From contig NC_134028.1 of the NCBI RefSeq assembly GCF_964204645.1, positions 11,947,001 to 12,011,000 on the forward strand: a stretch of 64,000 bases of DNA, given 5' to 3'. The notes beneath the pieces were generated by a model. That model worked only from the letters and a program-made list of their open reading frames with translations, had not been told where the DNA came from and made no database searches. Source of the stretch: Tubulanus polymorphus (taxonomy: Eukaryota; Nemertea; Palaeonemertea; Tubulaniformes; Tubulanidae). Of the stretch, positions 54,931 to 64,000 are shown piece after piece (positions within the stretch are counted from its first letter, which is position 1; each line of letters opens with the position of its first letter). A program made the translations under genes and the position numbers.

Positions 54931-56646
54931 TAACTGACTGACGGGAGGCTAACACAAGATTAGCCCCCGAACCGACAACGGAATTACATGTTAAACAGAC
55001 CGAGCCAAAGATTGGATAATCCGGTACATTCCCTCCGGTTTTAGGGCAACTGACTCTGGGTCGGAGCCCGCATGGACGGCGGCGAGAGTTTCGCGAAGCT
55101 CACCTGTCAACACCTTAAGTGCCATATCCTGAAAAGAACCAACCCTGGTAAGTTTGTCCAGGATTGACGTCATGGCCACCAAACCGGACTTAGGCAAACG
55201 AATACCCTGACTGTGCTGAAACAGTATCCGGGCTGATCAAAGTATAATCAGCATCCAAGCAGCTATGACTATGATCCACAGCACCTGGAGTTGCATAATA
55301 CGCCGAGCGAAATGCGCCTATAGGTGGATCGGTTGAACTAAAATATTTTCCAGATTTCATAAGCTTCCATTGACTCACCGAACAGAGGAGCTGCTATGGG
55401 CTTAGCGAGAGTTGCCCCGTGTTTGACAAAAAACTCACTAATCATTGCTCTAAATGGCATGTCACCTGCTGGTTTGGATAAAACTGAACGGGACGGAGAT
55501 ACATTGCGAGCCAGGGAAGTCCCCATCGTATGGGGCAACCCAAAATTGCTTGCTGCAGGAACAACCCGAGAAGGTTTCTTCATGTTTCCCTCCATCTTGA
55601 ATTTTTGTATTTGTATTACTTTGTACGATTATTATAATTCAAAATGGAAAAATAAAATTATTATTATAATAATAAGGAATTGCCGCTTCTGGGACCGGAT
55701 CCTGATTGAAATCAGACCCTACCCCAGCATCCAGGAACTCAGTGTCAGAATTCCGAACAACTGAGTGTTCTAACCAGACAATCAGGAATAGGCTTACCTG
55801 TTGTAGAGGTTGTAGCGACTTGTTGCGACGACAATAACAAGTTTAAAATTTTCTCTTCAAATACATGGATATCCTTCTGAGTCAGGAATTTTCCCGTATC
55901 CGGACGATCATGCAGACTTCGGTGATGGCCCCTCGAACGGGATCGAGACCTACTAGAAGAATCGCCTTCTTCGCTAAACGACCGACGCAATAACAATCAT
56001 AATCCCTCTCGCGATCAAACCTTGATCTGCGAGGAGACCTTGCGCGTTTATTACGCTCACAGCGTCTGGATCTAGTGGGAGAGCGAGCTCTATCGCCGGA
56101 GCGACGATCAGAATCAGACGATGTACGAACTGGAAGTTTAGAACCAGGTGACGTCTGGACCGGATCGGTGCCCGAACCGGACCCGGATGGGTGCCCGTAC
56201 CGGACCGGACCGCTACCGACCGAACCGGTGCCGGCCGATCCCGACTACCGCGCAGAAAATATAGTCTGAACCGGACGAACCGGCTGAACCGGTGAACGAC
56301 CAGCGACGGGTGATTGACCGGAGACCGGTGCTGGTGAACCAGCATTCCTCCCCGGTGAACGGAGTTGGGAAGCCGACCGTGCCAGAACGATCAGCGACCG
56401 CTCCGCTATAGAAATAGAATTAGAGACGTCGGTTGGCATGTCGGCTAAATTCGATGAATCCCTACTATTGACTCGACGACGATCTTTCAGCTTCCGAGCC
56501 TTATCAGCCGGAATAGGAAGGTCCTCGATTTAGATTTGGCCAGATTTACGCCTGCACGACGCACACGAAACTTGGTCATCCCAGGCACCGAATAAATGCC
56601 CACATCCCTCACCGCCACGATGTTGACCCTTAGGAGGGGGCGGCAT
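54931..56646 (-). pseudogene. DIRS-type gag-like ORF1, broken
   Basis: The start ATG at 56646 gives MPPPPKGQHRGGEGCGHLFG and a CX2C pair (CASCRRK), then TAA at 56530-56532. The same frame continues with Arg/Ser/Pro-rich sequence to about 56245. Later pieces, 55996-55745 (RSRSRSRGHHRSLHD), 55595-55190 (VKHGATLAKPIAAPLFGES) and 55197-54991 (FQDMALKVLTGELRETLAAV), are typical of DIRS gag. An AT-rich insertion with ATTATTATAATAATAA lies at 55600-55680. It sits just upstream of the RT frame, as in DIRS elements. Confidence 0.7.
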
Positions 56647-56999
56647 AATTATTCAATTAATCGGTCACAATAATGAATTAAATTAAATTAGATTAGATTA
56701 GTTAAATTATTACGGTAAAAATAGAAACCCTTTGATTTTTTGGCGAAAAAATCCAACGCGTTCACATACAAGAATTCCAAGAAAATAGATGGTGGATTTC
56801 GCCGGTGGCTAGATGCAATACCGTAGGGCCGGTTCGTATAGAAAAACCATTGGCGATCAATCCAAATTTAAAAAAATATTGGCAAAAAACCATAGGAATG
56901 GGTACAGTACTCGACGGAAATAGAATGCGCTTGGATGTCGAATGGGTAGCATTGCGAATAAGGGCAGGATGACAACTGTCTGTTAAATATATTGCTGTT
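56647..56999. other. DIRS 5' flank
   Basis: Contains a short AATTAAATTAGATTAG-type simple repeat (56675-56710) and a phrase GGCGAAAAAATCC. No split direct repeat or inverted terminal repeat of the DIRS kind could be matched in the window. Confidence 0.4.
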
Positions 57000-57190
57000 G
57001 AAAATATTTTATATTGTAGGCCCTATTTTATCTTTTTTGAAGAATTATTTTGTAGCCAAAGGCCAAAAATATGCATTTCAAAAATATGCAAGGGTTGAGG
57101 TAGGTATTGGGGGAAACTATTTCATATTTTGAAAAAAAATATTTTTCACAATATGAAATGGTGGCTGTACAATGGTGGCTTGACACCAAA
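57000..57190 (+). repeat. Dispersed repeat family, copy D
   Basis: AATTATTTTGTAGCC, AACTATTTCATATTTTGAAA and ATTTTTCACAATATGAAA follow the order of 6870-7015, with the start missing and a shortened middle. Confidence 0.65.
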
Positions 57191-59772
57191 AGCATTGAAT
57201 TTTCACGTATATTTTTGATGCTGTATAAAAACGTCACTCAAAATCAAACTTTTAACCCTTTTTGGTATTCTAAAGCAAATGAAACCCATGGCTTTCAACT
57301 TTGCAAACCCTGAAGAAAAACAAACACAATACAGGAGGGAGCATATCAATGATCTGGGGGTCCACTAGTCTGGTGGTCTAATGGGACAGGGACAATATTG
57401 ACCATTGGTCAGTGTCGGTAATGGCTGAACAGTGGTCAGTTTAAGCCATTTCATGGCGAGTGGTTTTCGTTGTTGGATGTCTCATGACACTTGACCGGTT
57501 GTGAGTTAGACATTCATTGGGCAAGGTAAAACTAAACTTAAAGGCCGAGGAGAATGGATGCTAGTTAACCGGGTGGCAAACACTTGAGATCGGCAGTCCC
57601 ACTAACTACAGTACCTTGTTTATAATGTTTAGAGTGAGCGAGGTTGGCTCACAACAGAAAAGCAGGTCACACACAGTTGAATTTGACAAATTCATAAAAG
57701 TTTTCGTATCAAGTTCTAAACTAATTTTAAATAATATAGTCATAGTGGGAATGAAAATCTGATGCTAGAGCTTATTTTTTGTAGAGATAGGGCCAAGATT
57801 AAAGATTTTAGAGACATTTCAAATTTTTTGAAAATCATTAATTTTCATCCGATTTCGATGAAATTTGGACACAACATTGATGGTAGATAGCTAAACAAGT
57901 GTAAGAAATTTCAGACTGATCCATTGACCATAGAAAAAGTTTTGATGTTGCCAAATTTTGGTACTATGAATGAGGCTATGTTTTGTTTATGTATACTGAT
58001 GACTATACGTATCAAATTACTGTTACTGTGCTCTGTGAGCTTCACTAATTCACTGGATAACTCCTCCCTCTATGTCATTCAAAGATTCAAATTTTGAAGG
58101 AAATACCAGCTAAAAAGCTTAATTTCTCGAAGAGGAGGGCCCAAAACACATTTTTGACTGCAGAAATGAATATATTACACATTAATACATATGTCTGACA
58201 AAAAGGAGGATCCAAATCGGATAACTGACAGAGAAAATAGGAGAATTCCAGTTTCAATCGTTGGAGCTCTCCACTGCACTATTGCTTCATGGGTACTGCC
58301 ATCTTTGACATTGATTGGGCTTTTATACTGCTCCTCGGCCTTTAAGCCTTAGGCCTAAAATACCCCCTGCAATACACTCTCCCCCACGAAGCCACTATCA
58401 TTCAACTTAAATATCAACTTTTTAAAAGTGTTTTTTTTCCGAATCTAGGAATACATTGTACATCGATGTTTTTCTCAGAATAATATTCATAATAAGTTAT
58501 ACATCTGCTTTAACAAGTATTGAATAATGATTCTGTATTGGAGTAAGGAAACGTTCCTTGAACGTTTGATAATAAGCTTCTTAAATTATTTTTTAAAAAC
58601 GTTTCTGAATGGTTAAAACTTTATATTTTCAAATGCGAAGTTTCTGGTGAAAAATGACATCAGAATGCAAAAAAATGTGTAATCGCGATTTTTGTAAAGA
58701 TATGTATCATTTAAACGGAAAGCTATAATTTCAATACGATTTAAAAATGTTTCTAAAATGTTTGAAAGTAACAAAACCAAACCGAAACCGAAGTGAAACG
58801 TTTCGGGAACGTTTTGTGTTAGCTGGGTCTCACGTGTCCCAGTTCTCCCACTAAGTTTCAAATTACTACAAAGGACCATGGGTCTAGTTTGAGTACATCT
58901 TACTAAGCATGTTCAACTTTGACGACATACATGGTAATGGGTTTTTCCCTATGAGTCACAAGTACAGGGTAAAACACTTCTTGATAATGATGTCACTAGG
59001 AAACCCCTTATTCTAGAGGGATTTCCAAGTGATGCCCTTCTGAAGTATTGATTAGTAGAATGGGGAAAAATTCTTTGAAATTTTGCACAGTTTCTCCCAG
59101 CACTTTCAAGCTGATGGACAGAACTTGCCATATGAATTCCAACACATGTTTCCCTCCTACTGACAAAATATCATTTGTGTATATCCAGTGGTCAAAATTT
59201 GCGCCACCATGAGTTAACAGAAAATTCCTTTAAGAATTGTTGGCTGCGTGAACAGAAAAATTCAAGATTGCTGCCCTGGCTGCCATATTTGATGATGGGA
59301 CACCTACATTTATGATATGGACATACATATCACCTGCCAAAACCCATTCACTAAACCCGACTTCCATTAGTGGAATCCTTGATTGCCAAGGATCAGAGAT
59401 TGATCTTGCATTAAACAAATATCTCTATCAGGTATGGTCAACTTGTTTAGAATTAAAACTGATTGATTTAATATTATTTTGATGTTGCCAGTCAATAACA
59501 GTTCACTGACTTTACACATTGGTATGCACCCGCTTTTTCACCTGATTAAACCACGTTTGTGAATATTAAGCTCATTTTCAAACATGTGCGGTGAGCGTTT
59601 AATCCCAAATGATTCACACTTATATAAATCATCCACATAATAGTCTAAGGTTATATTAACAGTACCTATATCGGAACTTTTGATGCAGTTACTTTAAAAC
59701 CCAGACCGGTGACTCAAGAGGTCTCTAATATTAGTTGTCGAATAAACACTATAATCCGTGTAAACTGTAGAT
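57191..59772. other. Intron, repeats only
   Basis: 58990-59225 is a relative of 41810-42075. 58795-58827 ends GAACG, TTTTGTGTTAGCTGGG, a phrase like the inverse of the tip of the 61259-63350 element. 57191-58790 and 59226-59772 show no supported coding region. Confidence 0.5.
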
Positions 59773-59821
59773 AAATGAAGAAATCCCACACTTCGAATTT
59801 GAAATTATACTATCAAATTTA

Positions 59822-60611
59822 TGTACTCATTCATAATTTCAAAACAAATTTGAAATTCTCTGTATATAGAAAACCGACTAACGCTGAAGCTTATCTTCAT
59901 TTTTTCTCATTTACTCCTTTGAACATCAAAATTGGAATAGCCCAAGGATTATTTCTTCGAGCTCTACGTATTTGTGATCAAATGTTTTTAGATAAAGAAA
60001 TCAAACATATAAGAACTGCTCTCAAGAAACTAGCCTATCCAGACAAAATTTTGAACAAAGCTTATTTCAAAGCCCGAATTTCTCACTTTGGACATAACGA
60101 CCTGACCACAAAACGCAGAGCTCAAAAGAATATTATAATCCCGTATTTACCTACTTTGGAACGCTTTAAATCCACATTAAGCACCATCGACACTAGATTA
60201 GTCTTTCAGTATAATAACAAACTCACTAATGTTTTAACCAAAAATAAACCCAACAGTGAGCTAATTGAGTCTGGGGTCTATAAGATACCATGTAAAGACT
60301 GTAATATGATGTACATCGGCAAAACGGGACGTAATCTCAGTCAGCCTATTAAAGAGCACAAAATAGATATCCGCAACCAAAAGCCTGAGAGTGGAATAGC
60401 GAATCATGTCTTTACAACCAATCACCAATTTGACTTGCAGAATTCGAAACTTATTTATCCTTGTAAAGATATTCATAAGAGACACATAGTGGAATTAGCC
60501 CTTATATGTAAACTTTCGAAATCCAATTTATCTACTAATTTAAATACTGGTTTTTCTCCCCATAACCAATTATTATCCAGACACATCAACTCTTTATTAG
60601 ATTTGGGTTGA
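59822..60611 (+). CDS. Penelope-like RT end and GIY-YIG endonuclease
   Basis: The open frame starts at 59775, but its first 16 codons come from the inverted flank. The element's own reading starts with an RT block (LKFSVYRKPTNAEAYLHFFS), passes through the thumb-like region, and has the GIY-YIG domain at about residues 165-245: GVYKIPCKDCNMMYIGKTGR with the G-V-Y and Y-I-G strands and the conserved Arg, then IANHVFTTNHQFDL. A CX2C pair (CKDC) lies within it. It ends at TGA 60609-60611. The endonuclease half is intact; most of the RT is missing. Confidence 0.88.
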
Positions 60612-60830
60612 TGTCACTATGTGTCACTCTGTTATCGCCACCCTCTTCAGTCCACTTCACTTAGTTACATAATTTGTTTTTACTCTGAACTGTTTAGAAT
60701 TGCTGTGGTTTCCACGGTACCCCTTGATGTTTTATTGCTTGGTCTGTTTATCTTAAGTTTTGACACACTGCTTTTATTTTAGATCCTGTGAGTTTATATG
60801 CTTTGTAACTTGTTTTTCTGGTCATTCCAC

Positions 60831-60860
60831 CTGATGATGGCTGTTAGTCAACAGCCGAAA
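60831..60860 (+). ncRNA. Hammerhead-ribozyme-like core of the Penelope element
   Basis: CTGATGA (60831-60837) is followed by a 7-bp stem GGCTGTT/AACAGCC with a 4-base loop, then GAAA (60857-60860) and C. This is the layout of the catalytic core (box, stem II, GAAA). Stems I and III are not convincing as written, so cleavage activity is uncertain. Confidence 0.55.
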
Positions 60861-60928
60861 CGTTGTGGTTTCGTAATAATAAATTTGATAGTATAATTTC
60901 AAATTCAAAGTGTGGGATTTCTTCATTT

Positions 60929-61258
60929 GTCTCTAATATTGTCTTCAAAAAAGTCACAAATATGGCTATGTAACCTAATTTCCTACACACTACACAAACA
61001 ATCCAGTAGCAATCGCGGGATGCAATCAGACTACCTAGGGCCCGCATGACCCTTGACCTTTATGTTAACGTGCCATTCACATCAGGTTCAAAACTGACAA
61101 TTGATAATTTTCTTATTTCTACTAATAATTCTAATTTACACTAAACAAATAAACAATTGCGTAAACACTCAAATAACAAAAAAATTTATTTCATTGCACA
61201 TGTTTACTGAAACCGTAATCCATCAGCACTCAAGCCGCCTGTATCCGCCCTGGTACTT
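60929..61258. other. No recognisable feature
   Basis: Spacer between the Penelope insertion and the next TIR element. No coding block is supported. Confidence 0.4.
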
Positions 61259-63350
61259 CCCAGTTAACATTTCTAGTCGGCCCGACGTCGGCATTGGGAC
61301 AGACGAAGACGGCATTTGGACGTGGATCGGCAAGGAGTCGGCTTCGCCGTCGGGCCGACGTTTCGACGCCGACCCCGGCCGGGCAAATACTTATTTCTGA
61401 TGCATTCGCATAATAATATATGATAAGCATAATATATGATAGTAAATATTATGTAGGTATATGTATAGCGTAGTTTTGTTTCAAAATCATTAATCTTTGA
61501 TAAGGTCATCTTTTCGTCGTCGGTCCAACGTTGGCCCGTTAACCTTATGCTGACCAAGATGGTGGTGCCCTCTTTCACCCCATTTGAGAATTATTTAAAT
61601 AAGGACGATATCAATACCTCAGTTATTAATCAATGATACACATATATGTTTGATTATATGTTATTAACAAGGGTTGTTAAACTGAATAAAAAATTGAAAG
61701 TTTTGTTTTTAATGAGGCTGGCGTGGTGCGTAGATCTTCCGCCGCCATTTTGGTTCCATTCTGTTCGTTCTTTTGTTCGTATTCTTTGTTATCAAAATCG
61801 CTATTCATCAGTCTTCTAGTTGTAACAAGTGTAATTACAAGTGTTACATTCGGTAAGTGTTATTGTATTTACATGGTATTTGATATTTGCGGCTGAGTTG
61901 CTTCAATTTTTAGGCCTATTTGAAGCGAAATCAAATTCAATGCATTTTATTGCTAAAATAACACTTAAAATGATTAGGTTATTAGAACTATTATGTTGTA
62001 ATGATTACAAATTGATTGACTCAGGTTTAATAGCTGATATCATGGATACATCATCAGTTTTTAGGGTATTTTGAGCTAGTACTAGGCTGCTGCCTACGCT
62101 GTTGTGTTGGACTGAAAATGAGAAAATACAATCTAACCAGTTTATTTTTCTTTTAGGCTTGTCACTGCAATCGAGAAATTTCGTGAGGAAAGGATGTTGG
62201 GGCATGTTCTACAACAGTACAACGTCGAAGAGTGTGATATCACTTCCCGAAGCTTCACTCGATGATATCCAGTCAGGACTAATTTACTGGTGACATTTTT
62301 AGAAGCTGTACGGATGATCCCTTCTCATAAAAGACTCCATCAATGATTGAGCGGTGAATGAGGGAATTGGGGATGCATCAAACTTTGGCTTAAACACGCT
62401 AAAATCCTTATAATTCTGTAGTTTTGGCAAAGAATTAAACAGCAGTTGAAACCTGTATACATAACAATTGATATGTGTGTCCCCCGCTTTCATACAGATC
62501 TTACCATTATCTATGTAGTATGAAAGGATTTATTTTTGTATTATGTGATACTTATTAGAAAAAGGAATGTGGATTTTTCTAAAATTCTTAAAAAACACTT
62601 AAATGAGTCATCTAACTGTGCACATCATTCAGGCATTAATCATACAGATATTGCTTTGTTTATTTGTTAATAATGTTTTAAAGATAGTTCAAAATCGTTG
62701 TTATCAATCGAAGAAATGCTTTTCAAACGACTTGGTATTATATAAATACTATATGATCGGCGAGTTATCAAGTTGAAAAATGGTGACGGTAAATTTCTAT
62801 TTTATTACTTTTATAGTTTATCTCAAAATCTATGTAAACTGTTTAAAATTATGTATTGATTTTTGTTTTGCAACTAAAGGAAAAGAACTTGTACATGTAA
62901 TTCTCTTTAGTTGTCTCAGGTATCTTATGGAAGAGGTTCCTCAAACTCAGTTCCTGGATGACATTGCCAAACAGTCGGGGAATCGACAAATATGGACGGG
63001 GTTTGGTCAGAAAACGGTTGGATGAGGTTGGCAAACAGTCGGGGAATCGACAAATATAGACGGGGTATGGTCAGAAAAGGGTTAGATGAGGTTGGCAAAT
63101 GGTTGGGGAATAGACAAATATGGACATGGTATGGTCAAAAAAGGGTCGGGTGAGGTTGGCAAACGGTCGGAGAACTGACAGACATACTATTAGGCAGTGG
63201 GCAAAACGTCGGCAAAGTGACGAAAACTGAATTCGGGCCGACCACTTCCCCACGAGCCATCCCGACGGTGGGACGACTACGACACCGACTAAGGGCCGAC
63301 AATCTTGCCGACTTTATTTGGACGTCGGGCATGCTAAAATGTTGACTGGG
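61259..63350. mobile_element. 2.1-kb TIR element with CCCAGTTAACA ends
   Basis: The left end CCCAGTTAACATTTCTAG is the inverse of the right end GCTAAAATGTTGACTGGG with a few changes, and CGGCCCGACGTC (61278-61289) on the left answers GACGTCGGGC on the right. Subterminal GTCGGCCCGAC-rich sequence is found at both ends. The interior has no transposase I can recognise. No clear target duplication. One stretch, 62158-62268, after TTTCTTTTAG, reads LVTAIEKFREERMLGHVLQQ and may be a captured exon. Confidence 0.6.
62965..63175 (+). repeat. Tandem repeat, about 68-bp unit, three copies
   Basis: Copies of TTGGCAAACAGTCGGGGAAT begin near 62966, 63029 and 63092, each with ATATGGACGGGGTATGGTC in the middle; a partial copy follows near 63158. 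It lies inside the right half of the TIR element. Confidence 0.85.
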
Positions 63351-63602
63351 TTTTTTCGTATGCTACACAAAAATGGCTATAGTGGGATTCGAACTCAATA
63401 GCTTATGATAAACCAGACACCTAAGTACTCGAAATACTGAACAGAAATGAACATCCTCCGGATTCAATTTCTCGAGTATTTCGAGTATGAACAAAACGCA
63501 AGATAAACCTTACACATAAGCCAAACACAAGGTATTTTTTACATTATTTAATAATATGCCGTTAGTTCCCTCATAGGCCTGTGCTGCACAGCTAGGACTT
63601 AC
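63351..63602. other. KATNIP intron with a B-box relic
   Basis: On the minus strand GAGTTCGAATCCCA (about 63384-63397) is a pol III B-box-like relic, probably from a SINE. Nothing else is recognised. Confidence 0.4.
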
Positions 63603-63768
63603 CCCTCTGTATGAATCTTCAGCACTTTTATTGTAATTCCATATGCGAATACCACTAATACAAACTAGTTTTCCAAAATTTATATCAACAAAATGATGCG
63701 AGCCTTTTGTATATGGAATAAGCCACATGTGATCATCAGACGTTGTTATGTTATGCCCATCGATTAAT
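63603..63768 (-). CDS. KATNIP: KATNIP exon with HMWLIPYT and IRIWNYNKS motifs
   Basis: An acceptor TTTCATTTCAG precedes 63768 and a donor GTAAGT (63597-63602) follows 63603. The 166-bp exon takes one base of a split codon, then reads LIDGHNITTSDDHMWLIPYT, KGSHHFVDINFGKLVCISGI, RIWNYNKSAEDSYRG and ends in phase 0. The TTSD-HMWLIP and RLWNYNKSxEDTYRG patterns are characteristic of KATNIP and repeat the fold seen in the exons at 42308 and 33558. Earlier exons lie beyond the right edge of the window. Confidence 0.95.
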
Positions 63769-64000
63769 CTGAAATGAAAAAATTTCTTAAGGATCAAGTG
63801 AAGCCCATTATAGATTTTGTTTTTAACGATACATAACGTAAAATAAACAAATAATAATCATCCTTGAACATTCCAGCTGTAATGAGTGATTGATCGTCAA
63901 GATCGGATAATGATTGAAGGACAAGTAGCAATTTAAATATTCTACAAGTGCCACCTGCACAGTTCCCCCTTACAGATTAAAATGGGAAAATTCCTCTATA

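Larger units (their letters stand above)
59773..60928 (+). mobile_element. Penelope-like element flanked by 49-bp inverted repeats
   Basis: 59773-59821 and 60880-60928 are inverted copies of each other with one difference (AAATGAAGAAATCCCAC inward). Between them lies a truncated Penelope-like retroelement: RT end, GIY-YIG endonuclease, 3' untranslated region and hammerhead-like core. Inverted flanks of this kind are known for Penelope insertions. Confidence 0.8.

Noticed and set aside
54595-54955. Plus-strand frames opposite the DIRS RT
   Set aside because: They are antisense to a 429-codon frame with a full RT motif set.
58550-58827. A complete TIR element with AACGTTTC-rich ends
   Set aside because: Only a right-hand tip (TGTTAGCTGGG) is clear; the left tip and target duplication could not be found.

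Overview
This window is animal nuclear DNA, most likely from a marine invertebrate. The evidence is one split host gene with GT-AG introns, conserved in animals, buried in a dense and varied load of transposable elements: Gypsy, DIRS, Penelope, two LINE types, a tRNA-derived SINE, a Polinton, TIR elements and MITEs. Nothing looks bacterial, and I cannot name the species from the sequence alone.

Host gene. Seven exons on the minus strand belong to KATNIP (katanin-interacting protein, KIAA0556, DUF4457 family), a cilium and microtubule protein. In transcript order they are 63768-63603, 50608-50424, 42872-42762, 42447-42308, 33659-33558, 18156-18008 and 16809-16709. Splice sites and codon phases agree at every junction except between the second and third listed, where at least one exon is missing, unseen or lost. 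The first exons lie above position 64000. The last exon lies below 16709 or outside the window. The introns are 8 to 15 kb long wherever mobile elements have accumulated.

Layout. 195-6151: a gutted Gypsy-like LTR element with a 4-bp target duplication; its interior holds a GC-rich block with a textbook RNA polymerase II promoter. 6258-8305: a TIR element with an 8-bp target duplication. 9205-9462: a MITE. 11843-14560: a decayed Gypsy pol that begins right at a hairpin. 15060-16120: a LINE fragment and a tRNA-derived SINE. 18310-18712: a 93-bp tandem repeat. 18713-30720: an AT-rich, decayed Polinton (Maverick) with integrase, packaging ATPase and capsid-type remnants, cut by three later insertions. 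One insertion carries a LINE 3' half, a 25-unit minisatellite and a second copy of the same hairpin. 31184-31773 and 34797-35454: two TA-target TIR elements. 34283-36510: a cluster of long degenerate repeats. 38830-41290: a LINE with endonuclease and RT. 43895-48873: a Gypsy element with LTR remnants, gag, protease, RT, RNase H, an integrase tail and an unrecognised region after pol. 51387-51802: a Penelope 3' end and a microsatellite. 53434-56646: a Gypsy scrap against a DIRS-type element. 59773-60928: a Penelope-like element with a GIY-YIG endonuclease and hammerhead-like core. 61259-63350: a 2.1-kb TIR element.

The most unusual points are the Polinton reading frames, whose in-frame stops are almost all TAA, the recurrent hairpin that ends two unrelated insertions exactly, and the promoter block inside the first LTR element.
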